Assembly: GCF_016082275.1 (NCBI RefSeq)
Contig: NZ_MOWM01000028.1
Span: forward strand, 1-60,513
Reading direction: 5' to 3'
Origin: Variovorax sp. E3
GTDB lineage: Bacteria; Pseudomonadota; Gammaproteobacteria; Burkholderiales; Burkholderiaceae_C
Length of the DNA: 60,513 nucleotides
Made by a program: the position numbers and the translations under genes. The notes below the pieces were generated by a model, which did no database searches, had not been told where the DNA came from, and saw only the letters and a list, made by a program, of their open reading frames with translations. Below, piece by piece: positions 14,499 to 27,129 of the stretch. The stretch's first letter is position 1. Each line of letters starts with the position of its first letter.

Positions 14499-15581
14499 CT
14501 ACAGGCGGGCCAGCAGCCCCGCGACGGTTTCGCGGGCCAGGCCCAGCGGCTCGAGAAGGTCGTTCTCGCGGCGGAAGTCGACGCCGTTGACCAGCGAGGC
14601 CGCGTCCACGATGGTGCGCGTCGCGGGCGTCGGCACGCCGGCGATGGCGCCCAGCGCCTCGATGAAGGCCAGGCCGTAGGGCATGTCCTCGGTCACGTAG
14701 CGGGTGTCGACCTGCACCGGCCCGGGCGGGCCGCCGCGCTTGGCGTGCAGCTCGGCGGCGATGTCCTCTAGTTTCTCGGACGTGGTGCCGAAGGAGCGCG
14801 CGAAATGCGCCTCGATGGGCCCGACCTCGATGCCGAAGGCCCGCGCCACGGCGCGCCGCTCCTGGTCGAGCGCCTCGATCGCGCGCGACACGCCGGGGGT
14901 CATGCAGTGGTACTGCGGCCAGTTCTCGGCGCGCTCGATGCGCGTCCAGTTGAAGACCGCGAGCGGGCCGTGGGACTGCGGGTTGACGTTGGCCAGGGCG
15001 CTGGCGAGGGCGCTGTCCTGCACGAAAAAGCCTTCTCCGAAGAGCGCCGTGCACAGCGCCACCGCTTCGGCCGCCTTGGCGCCGGGCAGGGCCGACACGC
15101 CGACCGCCTTGCGCCGCGTCATGACCTTGACCTGCGTGCCGGACTCCCGACGCGCGGTCAGCACGGTCGTGCCGAAGCTGGCGACGGTGATCCGTTTGCC
15201 GGCGCGGCGGGCGGCTTCATGCAGATAGAGCGACGACAGCGAGGCCATCGAGCTGACGATCACGGTCTGGCCGTCGCGCAGGAAGGGCAACAGCGCGTCC
15301 ATCACGTGCCTGTGGCCGTTGACGGGCAGGGCGAGCAGCAGCACGTCGCTGGCTTGGCACAGCCCGGCTGCGCCGTCGGCGACCTCGACCGTCACCGAAA
15401 ACGACTGCACGCCGCTGGCTTCCAGCGCTTGGGTACGCAGCGCCTCGGCGCCCCGGCCCCCGGGCGACCACACGGTTACGCCGTGCCCCGCCTGCCGCAG
15501 CCAGGCCGCGCTGGCCAGCGCGATCGCCCCGGTGCCGGCGATGCCGACGCGGTAGCTTCCGCCCTGGCGAACTTCAGTCAA
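14499..15581 (-). CDS. NAD/NADP octopine/nopaline dehydrogenase family protein
   Basis: The 360-residue protein opens with a Rossmann motif, YRVGIAGTGAIALASA (residues 10-25), and has the C-terminal helical domain typical of opine dehydrogenases: NPQSHGPLAVFNWTRIE followed by DTRYVTEDMPYGLAF, near the conserved catalytic His region. Family members reductively join an amino acid and an alpha-keto acid, or run the reverse. The only sensible start is TTG at 15581, which overlaps the stop of the upstream Bug gene by eight bases and follows a GGGCGGGA stretch. Pairing with a Bug protein suggests uptake and turnover of a carboxylate or opine-like compound, but this is inference. Confidence 0.75.
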   Translation of the reverse strand: MTEVRQGGSYRVGIAGTGAIALASAAWLRQAGHGVTVWSPGGRGAEALRTQALEASGVQSFSVTVEVADGAAGLCQASDVLLLALPVNGHRHVMDALLPFLRDGQTVIVSSMASLSSLYLHEAARRAGKRITVASFGTTVLTARRESGTQVKVMTRRKAVGVSALPGAKAAEAVALCTALFGEGFFVQDSALASALANVNPQSHGPLAVFNWTRIERAENWPQYHCMTPGVSRAIEALDQERRAVARAFGIEVGPIEAHFARSFGTTSEKLEDIAAELHAKRGGPPGPVQVDTRYVTEDMPYGLAFIEALGAIAGVPTPATRTIVDAASLVNGVDFRRENDLLEPLGLARETVAGLLARL

Positions 15582-16554
15582 TCTTGATCCCGCCCTGCTT
15601 GATGACCTTGGCCCAGCGCTGGCTGTCTTCCGTCACGACCTTGCCCAGCGCGGCCGGGCCGCCGCAGGTGTTGACCGCGCCCAACTGGGCGAAGCGCTGC
15701 TTGGTCTCGGGCAGGTTGCACACCTCGACCAGCGCCGCCGACAGCTTTTCGATGCTCGCCGCCGGCATCCGCGCCGGTGCCATCACGCCGACCCAGACCG
15801 GCACTTCCATGCCCGGCAGGCCGGTGGCCTCGCCGATGGTGGGCGCCGAGCCCATGCTGGGGAGGGACACGCGAGAGAAGGTGCCCAGCACGCGCGCCTT
15901 GCCGCTGGCGACCATGGGCTCGATCGAGGCCACGCTGGTCACGATGGTCGCCACCTGCCCGCCCAGCAGGTCGGTCATGGCGGGCGCGGCGCCCCGGTAG
16001 GGCACGTGCAGCAGGTTCACGCCGCCGGCCTGGGCCAGCAGCGCCCCGGTCAGGTGCGACACGGTGCCGTTGCCGGTCGAGGCGTAGGTGACCAGGCCCG
16101 GGCGGGCCTTGGCGTCGCGCAGCACATCGGCCACGGTCTTGTAGGGGCTTTCGGTGCGCACCGACAGCGTCATCGGCGTGTCGGCCACCAGCGCCACCGG
16201 CACCAGTTCGTGCACCGGGTCGTAGGGCAATTTGGCCTGCAGGTGCGGGGCGATGGTGACCGCGCCGCCGGTGGCCAGCAGCACGGTGGCGCCGTCGGTC
16301 GCCTTGGCCACCGCGTCGGCGGCCACGATGCCGCCCGCGCCGGCCTTGTTGTCGATGATGACCGGCTGGCCCAGCCTGTCGGTGAGCTTGGCGCCCAGGT
16401 AGCGGGCGATGACGTCCTGCGCGCCGCCGGTGGCGAAGGGCACGACGAGGCGCAGGGGCCTGTCGTTCTGCTGGGCCCACAGCGGCGTGGCGGAGGTGGC
16501 AAGGCCGGCGGCGGTCGCGAGGGCCAGGGCGAGGTGTTTCAGGCGCAGTTTCAT
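15574..16554 (-). CDS. Bug/TctC-family periplasmic substrate-binding protein
   Basis: The 326-residue protein has a cleavable signal peptide (MKLRLKHLALALATAAG...LWAQ) and Bug features: RLVVPFATGGAQDVIARYLG, VIIDNKAGAGGIVAADAV, LLHVPYRGAAPAMTDLLGGQV. Such proteins bind carboxylates or amino acids in the periplasm. No TctA/TctB membrane partners are nearby, as is usual for Bug proteins in Burkholderiales. It is translationally coupled to the opine-dehydrogenase-like gene. A hairpin CCCGCC-ggat-GGCGGG at about 16578-16593 lies just upstream of its ATG on the same transcript. Confidence 0.9.
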   Translation of the reverse strand: MKLRLKHLALALATAAGLATSATPLWAQQNDRPLRLVVPFATGGAQDVIARYLGAKLTDRLGQPVIIDNKAGAGGIVAADAVAKATDGATVLLATGGAVTIAPHLQAKLPYDPVHELVPVALVADTPMTLSVRTESPYKTVADVLRDAKARPGLVTYASTGNGTVSHLTGALLAQAGGVNLLHVPYRGAAPAMTDLLGGQVATIVTSVASIEPMVASGKARVLGTFSRVSLPSMGSAPTIGEATGLPGMEVPVWVGVMAPARMPAASIEKLSAALVEVCNLPETKQRFAQLGAVNTCGGPAALGKVVTEDSQRWAKVIKQGGIKID

Positions 16555-16669
16555 GGGGGTTCCAGGCAGTGCGAAACCCGCCGGATGGCGGGCGTTACCC
16601 GCGCAACACGCAGGTTACGTGCCCCAAGTCTAGAGTCTGCGGGCCGGGGCTTTCTCCCGGGCGCGATAA

Positions 16670-19344
<2,675 letters not shown>

Positions 19345-19359
19345 TTGAACGACTCAAGC

Positions 19360-19896
19360 ATGAACACTCGCAATGTCTCGCTGCCGCGCCGCGGCTTTCT
19401 TCTCGGGCTGACGGTGGCGGGCGCTTCGCTCGGCCTGGCCGGGTGCGGCTTCGAGCTGCGCAAGGCGCCGGTCTTCGCGTTCAAGACGCTGTCGGTGGCG
19501 GGGAGCGAGGCGCTCCTGAAGTCGGCCATGATCAACCAGATCCGGCGCGAACTGCGCGCGACCGGTTCGGTGACGGTGCTGCCCGCCGAGGACGCGGCCA
19601 AGGCCGACGTCGTGCTCGAGATCCTGGGCGAGGAGCGCAACCGCTTCGTGATCTCGACCAACTCGGCCGGCCTGGTGCGCGAGCTGCAATTGCAGCTGCG
19701 CATCCGCTTCCGCCTGCACACGCCCGGCGGCAAGGACCTGCTGCCGGCCACCGAGGTCTCGCAGACACGCGACCTGAGCTTCAACGAAACCAATGCGCTG
19801 GCCAAGGAAGGCGAAGCCGACCTGCTGTTCCGCGACATGCAGTCGGACATCGCGCAGCAGCTGATGCGCCGCATCGCCGCAGTGAAGTCGCTCTAG
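19360..19896 (+). CDS. lptE: LPS-assembly lipoprotein LptE
   Basis: LptE plugs the LptD barrel at the outer membrane and helps insert lipopolysaccharide. The 178-residue protein has a lipoprotein signal ending LGLAGC (Cys29), then GFELRKAPVFAFKTLSV, typical of LptE (GCGF-LR). I prefer ATG 19360 over the TTG at 19345, since it gives a compact signal peptide. It starts 15 bases after leuS and is followed by holA. The leuS-lptE-holA order is conserved across proteobacteria and supports the call. Confidence 0.9.
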   Translation: MNTRNVSLPRRGFLLGLTVAGASLGLAGCGFELRKAPVFAFKTLSVAGSEALLKSAMINQIRRELRATGSVTVLPAEDAAKADVVLEILGEERNRFVISTNSAGLVRELQLQLRIRFRLHTPGGKDLLPATEVSQTRDLSFNETNALAKEGEADLLFRDMQSDIAQQLMRRIAAVKSL

Positions 19897-19928
19897 ACGT
19901 TTTCCAGCTCGCGCACGCTCCCGATTCC

Positions 19929-21002
19929 ATGCAACTCGCCAGCGCCTCGCTCGGGGCTCACCTGCAGAAGGGCCTGAAGCCGCTCTACACGATCCACGGC
20001 GACGAGCCGCTGCTCGCGCAGGAGGCGGCCGACGCCATCCGCGCCGCCGCGCGCACGCAGGGCTACACCGAGCGCAGCTCGTACACCGTGGCCGGCGCGC
20101 ACTTCGACTGGAGCGCGGTGCTCGCGGCCGGCGGCTCGCTCTCGCTGTTCGCCGACAAGCAGATCGTCGAGATCCGCATTCCCTCGGGCAAGCCCGGCAA
20201 GGACGGCAGCACGGCGTTGCAGCAGCTGGCCGAGTCCGCCGTCGGCAACGACAGCACACTCACGCTGGTGATGCTGCCGCGGCTGGACAAGGCTACGCGC
20301 ACCGGCGCCTGGTTTTCGGCGCTGGAGAACAACGGCGTGAGCATCCAGGTCGACCCGATCGAGCGCGGTGCGCTGCCGCAGTGGATCGCGCAGCGCCTGG
20401 GCCTGCAGGGCCAGCGCGTGATGCCCGGCGACGAAGGCCAGCGCACGCTGCAGTTCTTTGCCGACCGCGTCGAGGGCAACCTGCTCGCGGCGCACCAGGA
20501 AGTCCAGAAGCTCGCGCTGCTGCATCCGGCGGGCGAGCTCAGCTGGGAGCAGGTCGAGGGCGCGGTCAACAACGTGGCGCGCTACGACGTGTTCAAGCTG
20601 TCCGAGGCCGTGCTGGCCGGCAAACCGCAGCGCGTGGCGCGCATGCTCGACGGCCTGCAGGCCGAGGGCGAGGCCGAGGTGCTGGTGCACTACACGATCG
20701 CCGAGGACATCCGCGCGCTCAAGCGCGTGAAGGACGCCATGGCCTCGGGGCGCCCGCTGCCGATGGCGCTGCGCGAAAACCGCATCTGGGGCCCGCGCGA
20801 GCGCGCCTTCGAGCGCGTGCTGCCGCGCCTTGACGACCGCATGCTGACCCGCCTGTTGCGCGCCGCGCACGTGGTGGACGGCATCGTGAAGGGCTTGAAG
20901 CAGCCGGACTGGCCCGCCAGCGGCTGGCAGGCGCTGCAGCGGCTGGCGCTGATGCTGTGCCGGGCCTGCAGCAGCACGGCCTCCGCGCCTCGCCGCGCCT
21001 GA
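19929..21002 (+). CDS. holA: DNA polymerase III delta subunit
   Basis: HolA is the wrench subunit of the clamp loader that opens the beta sliding clamp. The 357-residue protein shows the family start (PLYTIHGDEPLLAQEAADAIR), then VEGNLLAAHQEVQKLALL and YDVFKLSEAVLAGKPQRVARML, typical of delta. Length is normal. It follows lptE by 32 bases. A 7-bp hairpin, GATGGCT-TG-AGCCATC at 21012-21027, lies ten bases after its stop. It has no U-tract but may mark the operon end before proA. Confidence 0.92.
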   Translation: MQLASASLGAHLQKGLKPLYTIHGDEPLLAQEAADAIRAAARTQGYTERSSYTVAGAHFDWSAVLAAGGSLSLFADKQIVEIRIPSGKPGKDGSTALQQLAESAVGNDSTLTLVMLPRLDKATRTGAWFSALENNGVSIQVDPIERGALPQWIAQRLGLQGQRVMPGDEGQRTLQFFADRVEGNLLAAHQEVQKLALLHPAGELSWEQVEGAVNNVARYDVFKLSEAVLAGKPQRVARMLDGLQAEGEAEVLVHYTIAEDIRALKRVKDAMASGRPLPMALRENRIWGPRERAFERVLPRLDDRMLTRLLRAAHVVDGIVKGLKQPDWPASGWQALQRLALMLCRACSSTASAPRRA

Positions 21003-21064
21003 GCTTTGTCTGATGGCTTGAGCCATCAAAAGGCCCGTGTCATCCGGGGCGCGGGTCGGCGTGG

Positions 21065-21076
21065 GAAAATGCCCGG
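21065..21076 (+). promoter_or_regulatory. -10-like hexamer six bases before proA ATG
   Basis: GAAAAT at 21065-21070 is followed by GCCCGG and then the proA ATG. If it acts as a -10 element, transcription would begin at or next to the start codon, giving a leaderless message. There is no clear -35 at 17 bases upstream and no Shine-Dalgarno. The same geometry is seen before benE and argS. Confidence 0.3.
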
Positions 21077-22369
21077 ATGAACGCGTTCAACGTCAGCGAG
21101 CACATGCAGACCCTGGGTCTGCAAGCCAAAGCCGCTGCATTCCTCATGGCCCGTGCGGATGCAGCTACCAAAAACATAGCATTGAAGGCGCTCGCCCGGC
21201 GCCTGCGCGAAGCCGGCCCGGTGCTGGCCGTCGCCAACCAGAAAGATCTGGAGCGCGCCACGGCTGCCGGCCTGTCGGCGCCGATGGTCGACCGCCTCAA
21301 GCTCACGCCCAAGGTCGTCGAGACCGTGGCCCTGGGCTGCGAGCAGCTCGCCGGCATGGCCGACGTGATCGGCGAAATCATCGGCATGAAGCAGCAGCCC
21401 AGCGGCATCCGCGTGGGCCAGATGCGCGTGCCGATCGGCGTGTTCGGCATGATCTACGAGAGCCGACCCAACGTGACCATCGAGGCCGCGAGCCTGGCCA
21501 TCAAGAGCGGCAACGCGGCCATCCTGCGCGGCGGCTCGGAAGCCATCGAGTCGAACAAGGCGCTGGCGCTGCTGGTGTCCGAGGCGCTGGCCGAGGCCGG
21601 CCTGCCTGTGGACGCCGTGCAACTGGTGCAGACCACCGACCGCGAAGCCGTGGGCCAGCTCATTGCCATGCCCGAGTTCGTCGACGTGATCATTCCGCGC
21701 GGCGGCAAGGGCCTGATCGAGCGCATCAGCCGCGACGCCAAGGTGCCGGTCATCAAGCACCTGGACGGCAACTGCCACGTGTACGTGGACGACACGGCCG
21801 AGTTCGACATGGCGCTGCGCATCGTCGACAACGCCAAGACCCAGAAGTACAGCCCCTGCAACGCCGCCGAGGGCCTGCTGGTGTCGGCCACGGTGGCGGA
21901 AGACTTCCTGCCCGAAATCGCCGCCATCTTCGCGGCCAAGGGTGTGGAAATGCGCTGCGACCCCGAGGCCGCCCGCATCCTGCGCGCCGACGGCGCCATC
22001 GACCCGCTGGCCAAGGTGCTCGACGCGGTCGAGTCCGACTGGTCCGAGGAATACCTGGCAGCCGTCATCAGCATCAAGGTGGTGGCCGGCGTGGACGAGG
22101 CCATTGCGCACATCAACCGCTATTCGAGCCACCACACCGACGCCATCGTCACGCGCGACCATGTGCATGCGCAGCGCTTCCTGCGCGAGGTCGATTCGGC
22201 CAGCGTCATGGTCAATGCGAGCACACGCTTCGCCGACGGCTTCGAGTTCGGGCTGGGCGCAGAAATCGGCATCAGTACCGACAAGTTCCATGCCCGCGGA
22301 CCGGTGGGCATCGAAGGACTGACCTCGCTCAAGTACGTGGTGCTGGGGCAGGGCGAGGTCCGGACCTGA
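21077..22369 (+). CDS. proA: Gamma-glutamyl phosphate reductase (proline synthesis)
   Basis: ProA reduces gamma-glutamyl phosphate to glutamate semialdehyde with NADPH in proline synthesis. The 430-residue protein is an aldehyde-dehydrogenase-fold enzyme with [30 protein letters not shown], and [13 protein letters not shown], which carries the catalytic Cys near residue 260. The C-terminus [12 protein letters not shown] and [24 protein letters not shown] blocks are diagnostic. The frame is intact. proB is not in the window. Confidence 0.96.
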   Translation: MNAFNVSEHMQTLGLQAKAAAFLMARADAATKNIALKALARRLREAGPVLAVANQKDLERATAAGLSAPMVDRLKLTPKVVETVALGCEQLAGMADVIGEIIGMKQQPSGIRVGQMRVPIGVFGMIYESRPNVTIEAASLAIKSGNAAILRGGSEAIESNKALALLVSEALAEAGLPVDAVQLVQTTDREAVGQLIAMPEFVDVIIPRGGKGLIERISRDAKVPVIKHLDGNCHVYVDDTAEFDMALRIVDNAKTQKYSPCNAAEGLLVSATVAEDFLPEIAAIFAAKGVEMRCDPEAARILRADGAIDPLAKVLDAVESDWSEEYLAAVISIKVVAGVDEAIAHINRYSSHHTDAIVTRDHVHAQRFLREVDSASVMVNASTRFADGFEFGLGAEIGISTDKFHARGPVGIEGLTSLKYVVLGQGEVRT

Positions 22370-22394
22370 TGCGCCCGCGCGCAGTCTTGTCATT

Positions 22395-22421
22395 GGGGCG
22401 GCCATCCCCAAATCCTACAAT
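22395..22421 (+). promoter_or_regulatory. Candidate promoter of gshA
   Basis: TACAAT at 22416-22421 is a good -10 hexamer. TTGGGG at 22393-22398, 17 bases upstream, is a weak -35. The leader to the gshA ATG is about 35 bases. A small hairpin (GGGG-cggccat-CCCC) overlaps the -35. Confidence 0.35.
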
Positions 22422-22461
22422 TCCGCTCCACCTTTAAGCAAAAAACCAACAAGGCCGCCGC

Positions 22462-23798
22462 ATGGTTCCGCATCTCGTCACCGCCCTGACCGGCCCGATC
22501 AACGAACTGGAGCAGCGGGTACTCGACTCGATGCCCGCCATCGAGCGCTGGTTCAGGCTCGAATGGATGGAACACACGCCGCCGTTCTACAGCGCCGTCG
22601 ACATCCGCAACGCCGGCTTCAAGCTCGCCCCGGTCGACACCAACCTGTTCCCGGGTGGCTGGAACAACCTCACCAAGGAAATGCTGCCGCTGGCCGTCCA
22701 GGCGGCGCAGGCGGCCATCGAGAAGATCTGCCCGGAAGCGCGCAACCTGCTCGTCATTCCGGAAAATCACTCGAAAAACACCTTCTACCTCGCCAACATC
22801 GCGCAACTTGCGCGCATCTTCCACATGGCGGGGCTCAATGTGCGCATCGGGTCGATCGACCCGGCCATCAAGTCGCCCAAGAAGATCGAGCTGCCCGGTG
22901 GCGACATCGTGACGCTGGAACCGGTGGTGCGCACCAAGCGCCGGCTGGGCCTGAAGAACTTCGATCCCTGCACAATTCTCCTTAACAACGAGCTTTCGGC
23001 GGGACGCCCGGCATCCTCGAAGATTTGCACGAGCAGTATCTGCTGCCGCCGTTGCACGCAGGCTGGTCGGTGCGCCGCAAGAGCAACCACCTGCACAGCT
23101 ACGAAGAGCTGTCGAAGCGCTTCGGCAAGCTGCTGGGCATCGACCCGTGGCTCATCAACCCGATCTACGCGCGCGCCGAAGGCGTGGACGTGGCCGAGGG
23201 CCGCGGCATCGACGTGCTGACCAGCCATGTCGACGCGGTGCTGACCAAGGTGCGCCGCAAGTACAAGGAATACGGCATCAACGAGAAGCCCTTCGTGGTC
23301 GTCAAGGGCGGCCACAGCGGCAGCGGCAGCCCGGGCGTGGTGACGGTGCGCGATGCCAAGGACGTCGAGGCGCTGATCGGCAAGCCGCGCAGCGTGCCCG
23401 CCGCCAAGGCCGGCGCCGGGCGCGATGCCCGCGAGGCTCGCGATTTGCGAGACCTGCGTGAACCCACCGAGCTGATCGTCCAGGAAGGCGTGCTGACCAA
23501 CGAGCGCGTGCACAACGGCGTGGCCGAACCGGTCGTCTACATGATGGACCGCTACGTGGTCGGCGGCTTCTACCGCGTGCACGCCGAGCAGGCGCCCGAC
23601 GAGAACCTCAAGCTGCCCGGCGCGAGCTTCGTGCCGCTGGCCTTCTCCGAGAGCGCGCACCTGCCGCAGCCCGGCGCCAAGCCCGGCGCCAGTGCGCCGA
23701 ACCGCTTCTACATGTACGGCGTGGTCGGCCGGCTGGCCATGGTGGCCGCCAGCTACGAGATGGAAGCCACGGACCCGGACGCCGAAATCTACGAATGA
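22462..23798 (+). CDS. gshA: Glutamate-cysteine ligase, ferrooxidans type (one apparent deletion)
   Basis: GshA joins glutamate and cysteine, the first step of glutathione synthesis. This is the Acidithiobacillus/betaproteobacterial type, unrelated in sequence to E. coli GshA. It shows [39 protein letters not shown] and, near the C-terminus, [17 protein letters not shown] and [17 protein letters not shown]. The frame breaks at 23001-23003: NNELSAG should continue [21 protein letters not shown] in blocks, and one G missing from GGGG explains it. The rebuilt length is 445 residues. kup, benE and then gshB follow on the same strand. Confidence 0.92.
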
Positions 23799-23919
23799 TT
23801 GTGGGGGCCGGCCTTGCGGCAGCGGCGGGCGGCGGCAAAATAGCGGCCCCACATCAACGGAACCCAAAGGGCGGAGGGGATGCGTGGCGCCGGAAGATCC
23901 GCCGCCACGGGTCCCCGGC

Positions 23920-25836
23920 GTGTCTGACGCGTCGATTCAAGCGGCCAGCCCTTTTCCCATCGACTTCGTGTCAGCCCCCAAAACCATCTCAGCCGGCCTG
24001 ATCGTCGGCGCCATCGGCGTCGTCTACGGCGACATCGGCACCAGCGTCCTGTATGCGGTCAAGGAAGTGTTCGGCCACGGCCACGTGCCGTTCACGGTCG
24101 AGAACGTCTACGGCATCCTGTCGATGTTCTTCTGGACGCTCACCGTCATCGTCTCCATCAAGTACGTGGTGCTGGTGCTGCGGGCCGACAACGAAGGCGA
24201 GGGCGGCCTGGTCGCGATGCTCGCGCTGGCCTCGCGCGCGGTGGCCGACAAACCGCGCCTGCGCCACCTGCTGCTGGTGGTTGGCATCTTCGGCACGTCG
24301 CTCTTCTACGGCGACGGGGTCATCACCCCGGCCATCTCGGTGCTGTCGGCGGTCGAGGGCCTGGAGGTGGTGTCGCCGCACTTCACGCACTACGTGATTC
24401 CGCTCACGCTGGTCGTGCTGTTCTGTTTGTTCGTGGTGCAGAAGCGCGGCACGGCGGGCATCGGCAAGTTCTTCGGGCCGGTCACGCTGGTGTGGTTCCT
24501 GGCGATTGCCGTGCTGGGCGTGTCGCAGATCGTGCACCACCCCGAAATCCTCAAGGCGCTGAACCCGTTCTATGCGCTGAAGTTCATCTGGGACAACCCC
24601 GGCACCAGCTTCATCCTGCTGGGCGCCACCGTGCTGTGCGTCACGGGCGCCGAGGCGCTGTACGCCGACCTGGGCCACTTCGGCAAGAGCCCGATCCGCA
24701 TCGCGTGGTTCTCGGTCGTGATGCCGGCGCTCACGCTGAACTACTTCGGCCAGGGCGCGCTGCTGCTGGAGAACCCCGAGGCGGTGAAGAACCCGTTCTT
24801 CATGATGGCGCCCGAATGGGCCCTGGTTCCGCTGGTGCTGCTGGCCACCGCCGCCACCGTGATCGCGTCGCAGGCCCTCATCACCGGCGCCTTCAGCGTC
24901 ACGCGCCAGGTCATCCAGCTGGGCTACCTGCCGCGCCTGAACATCGAGCACACCAGCGTGCGCACGGCCGGGCAGATCTACATTCCGCTGGTCAACTGGG
25001 GCCTGTTCGTGGCCATCGTGCTGGCGGTCGTCATGTTCCGCTCGTCGAGCAGCCTGGCCGCGGCCTACGGCATCGCCGTGACCACCGACATGCTGATCAC
25101 CACGGTGCTGACCTTCTTCGTGATCCGCTACGCGTGGAAGCTGCCGCTGCTGCTGTGCATCGGCTCGACGGCCGTGTTCTTCTTCGTCGACTTCATGTTC
25201 TTCGCCTCGAACCTGCTCAAGCTGTTCGAAGGCGGCTGGTTCCCGCTGATGATCGGCGGCTTCGTGTTCACGCTGATGATCACGTGGAAGGAAGGCCGGC
25301 GCCTGATGGGCGAGGCACAGCACGCCGACGCGATCGACCTGAAGTCCTTTCTCGATTCGGTGTTCGTGAGCCCGCCGGTGCGCGTGGACGGCACCGCGGT
25401 GTTCCTCACGGCCGAGCCGGGCGTGGTGCCCAACGCGCTGCTGCACAACCTCAAGCACAACAAGGTGCTGCACGAGCAGAACATGTTCGTCACCGTGCGC
25501 AACCACGAGGTGCCCTGGATCCCGATGGACAAGCGCATCGAGATCGAGGCGCTGGGCCACCACTGCTGGCAGATCATCGTGCACTACGGTTTCAAGAACG
25601 ACATCGACCTGCCGCGCGCGCTCGAGAACGCGCGCATGCGCGGCTGCCAGCTCGAGGCGATGACGACCAGCTATTTCCTGTCGCGCGACGTCGTCATTCC
25701 CACGCTGGGCAGCGGCATGGCGCCATGGCGCGAGAAGCTGTTCGCGCAGATGCACCACAACGCGAGCGGGGCGGCGGCGTTCCTGGGGCTGCCGAACAAC
25801 GCGGTGGTCGAGCTGGGGTCGAAGATCGAGATCTGA
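23920..25836 (+). CDS. kup: Low-affinity potassium uptake protein Kup
   Basis: Kup is an inner-membrane K+/H+ symporter. The protein (638 residues from GTG 23920) has about twelve hydrophobic segments, starting [25 protein letters not shown] (the family motif with V where P is usual), then [23 protein letters not shown], and a cytoplasmic C-terminal domain. The start is uncertain. GTG 23920 gives a short N-terminus; GTG 23884, in frame, is four bases after a strong GGAGGGG and adds twelve residues. An ATG at 23880 is out of frame. It lies between gshA and benE. Confidence 0.93.
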   Translation: MSDASIQAASPFPIDFVSAPKTISAGLIVGAIGVVYGDIGTSVLYAVKEVFGHGHVPFTVENVYGILSMFFWTLTVIVSIKYVVLVLRADNEGEGGLVAMLALASRAVADKPRLRHLLLVVGIFGTSLFYGDGVITPAISVLSAVEGLEVVSPHFTHYVIPLTLVVLFCLFVVQKRGTAGIGKFFGPVTLVWFLAIAVLGVSQIVHHPEILKALNPFYALKFIWDNPGTSFILLGATVLCVTGAEALYADLGHFGKSPIRIAWFSVVMPALTLNYFGQGALLLENPEAVKNPFFMMAPEWALVPLVLLATAATVIASQALITGAFSVTRQVIQLGYLPRLNIEHTSVRTAGQIYIPLVNWGLFVAIVLAVVMFRSSSSLAAAYGIAVTTDMLITTVLTFFVIRYAWKLPLLLCIGSTAVFFFVDFMFFASNLLKLFEGGWFPLMIGGFVFTLMITWKEGRRLMGEAQHADAIDLKSFLDSVFVSPPVRVDGTAVFLTAEPGVVPNALLHNLKHNKVLHEQNMFVTVRNHEVPWIPMDKRIEIEALGHHCWQIIVHYGFKNDIDLPRALENARMRGCQLEAMTTSYFLSRDVVIPTLGSGMAPWREKLFAQMHHNASGAAAFLGLPNNAVVELGSKIEI

Positions 25837-25845
25837 CGCCGGCGG

Positions 25846-25857
25846 CACAATCGCCCG
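25846..25857 (+). promoter_or_regulatory. -10-like hexamer six bases before benE ATG
   Basis: CACAAT at 25846-25851 is followed by CGCCCG and the benE ATG at 25858, the same spacing as at proA and argS. There is no Shine-Dalgarno in the 21-bp gap after kup. It could drive a leaderless benE transcript, but a -35 is not visible inside the kup end. Confidence 0.22.
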
Positions 25858-27129
25858 ATGTCATTCTTCAAGGACCTGAGCCTTTCGGCCTTCACCGCGG
25901 GCTTCGTCGCCGTGCTCGTGGGCTTCACGAGTTCGGTGGCCATCGTGTTCCAGGCCGCGCAGGCCTTCGGCGCCACCCCTGAGATGGCCGCCTCGTGGAT
26001 GTGGGCGCTGGGCATCGGCATGGGGTTGGCCTCGGCGCTGCCCTCGCTGTGGTGGAAGAAACCCGTGATGATCGCCTGGAGCACACCCGGCGCGGCCGTG
26101 CTGGCGGTGGCGGGCATGGGCTACGGCATGGGCGAGGCGGTCGGCGCGTTCATCGTCTGCGCGGTGCTGATCGTGCTGGCGGGCGCCACCGGCTGGTTCG
26201 AGCGCGTCATGAACAGGATCCCGATGGCCATCGCCTCCGCGCTGCTCGCGGGCGTGCTGGCCCGCTTCGGCCTGGGCGCCTTCATCGCGGCGCAGACCGC
26301 GTTGCCGCTGGTGCTGCTGATGCTCGGCACCTATCTCGTTTCCAAGCGCCTGCTGCCGCGCTACGCGGTGCCGCTCACGTTGCTGGTGGCCATCGTCTAC
26401 GTGGCGGCGCGCGGGCAACTGGCGTGGTCGACGGTGCATTTCACGTTCACCTGGCCGGTGTTCACCATGCCGGTCTTCAGCTGGCAGGCCATCGTGAGCC
26501 TGGCGCTGCCGCTGTTCGTCGTGACCATGGCCTCGCAGAACCTGCCGGGCGTGGCGGCGATCCGGGCCGCCGGCTACGGCGACCTGCCGGTCAGCAAGCT
26601 CATCACCCTCAGCGGACTGGCCACGCTGGTGCTCGCGCCTTTCGGCGCCTTTGCCCTGAACCTCAGCGCCATCACCGCCGCCATCTGCATGGGCCGCGAG
26701 GCGCATGAAGACCCGGCGCGGCGCTACACGGCGGCCGTGAGCTGCGGCGCGATCTACGTGGTGATCGGTTTGTTCGGCGCGGCCGTCACGGGACTGCTCA
26801 CGGCGTTTCCCAAAGAGCTGGTCGCGGCCATCGCCGGGCTGGCACTGCTGGGCACCATCGGCGGCGGGCTGGCCGCGGCCGTGCGCGACGAGTCGCACCG
26901 CGAGGCGGCGCTGATCACCTTCCTGGTCACGCTCTCCGGCGTGACGCTGGCGGGCATCGGCTCAGCCTTCTGGGGCGTGGTGGCCGGGGCGGTGGCGCTC
27001 GCGGTGCAGCAGTTGGGCCGCAAGCCCGCAAAGGCCTCCGCCGGCAAGGACATCGCCGCTTCCGGCAACATCGCGCCCGACACCCAAGTGCAAGTGGCCG
27101 CCGCTCCCGGCGCCGGAAAGAACGCCTGA
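25858..27129 (+). CDS. benE: Benzoate/H+ symporter family membrane protein
   Basis: The 423-residue protein has about twelve hydrophobic helices and the BenE family pattern: LSAFTAGFVAVLVGFTSSVAIVFQAAQ, MASQNLPGVAAIRAAGY and LSAITAAICMGREAHEDPARRY in blocks. Family members import benzoate with protons, though most, including E. coli YdcO, are untested. The C-terminal tail (APDTQVQVAAAPGAGKNA) is extra. Its TGA overlaps the gshB ATG (TGATG at 27127-27131), so gshB translation is coupled to it. No benzoate-degradation genes are nearby, so the substrate is uncertain. Confidence 0.88.
   Translation: MSFFKDLSLSAFTAGFVAVLVGFTSSVAIVFQAAQAFGATPEMAASWMWALGIGMGLASALPSLWWKKPVMIAWSTPGAAVLAVAGMGYGMGEAVGAFIVCAVLIVLAGATGWFERVMNRIPMAIASALLAGVLARFGLGAFIAAQTALPLVLLMLGTYLVSKRLLPRYAVPLTLLVAIVYVAARGQLAWSTVHFTFTWPVFTMPVFSWQAIVSLALPLFVVTMASQNLPGVAAIRAAGYGDLPVSKLITLSGLATLVLAPFGAFALNLSAITAAICMGREAHEDPARRYTAAVSCGAIYVVIGLFGAAVTGLLTAFPKELVAAIAGLALLGTIGGGLAAAVRDESHREAALITFLVTLSGVTLAGIGSAFWGVVAGAVALAVQQLGRKPAKASAGKDIAASGNIAPDTQVQVAAAPGAGKNA

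Noticed and set aside
23880..23925. ATG at 23880 as the kup start
   Set aside because: It is out of frame with Kup and runs into a stop within about 16 codons. GTG 23884 or 23920 are in frame.
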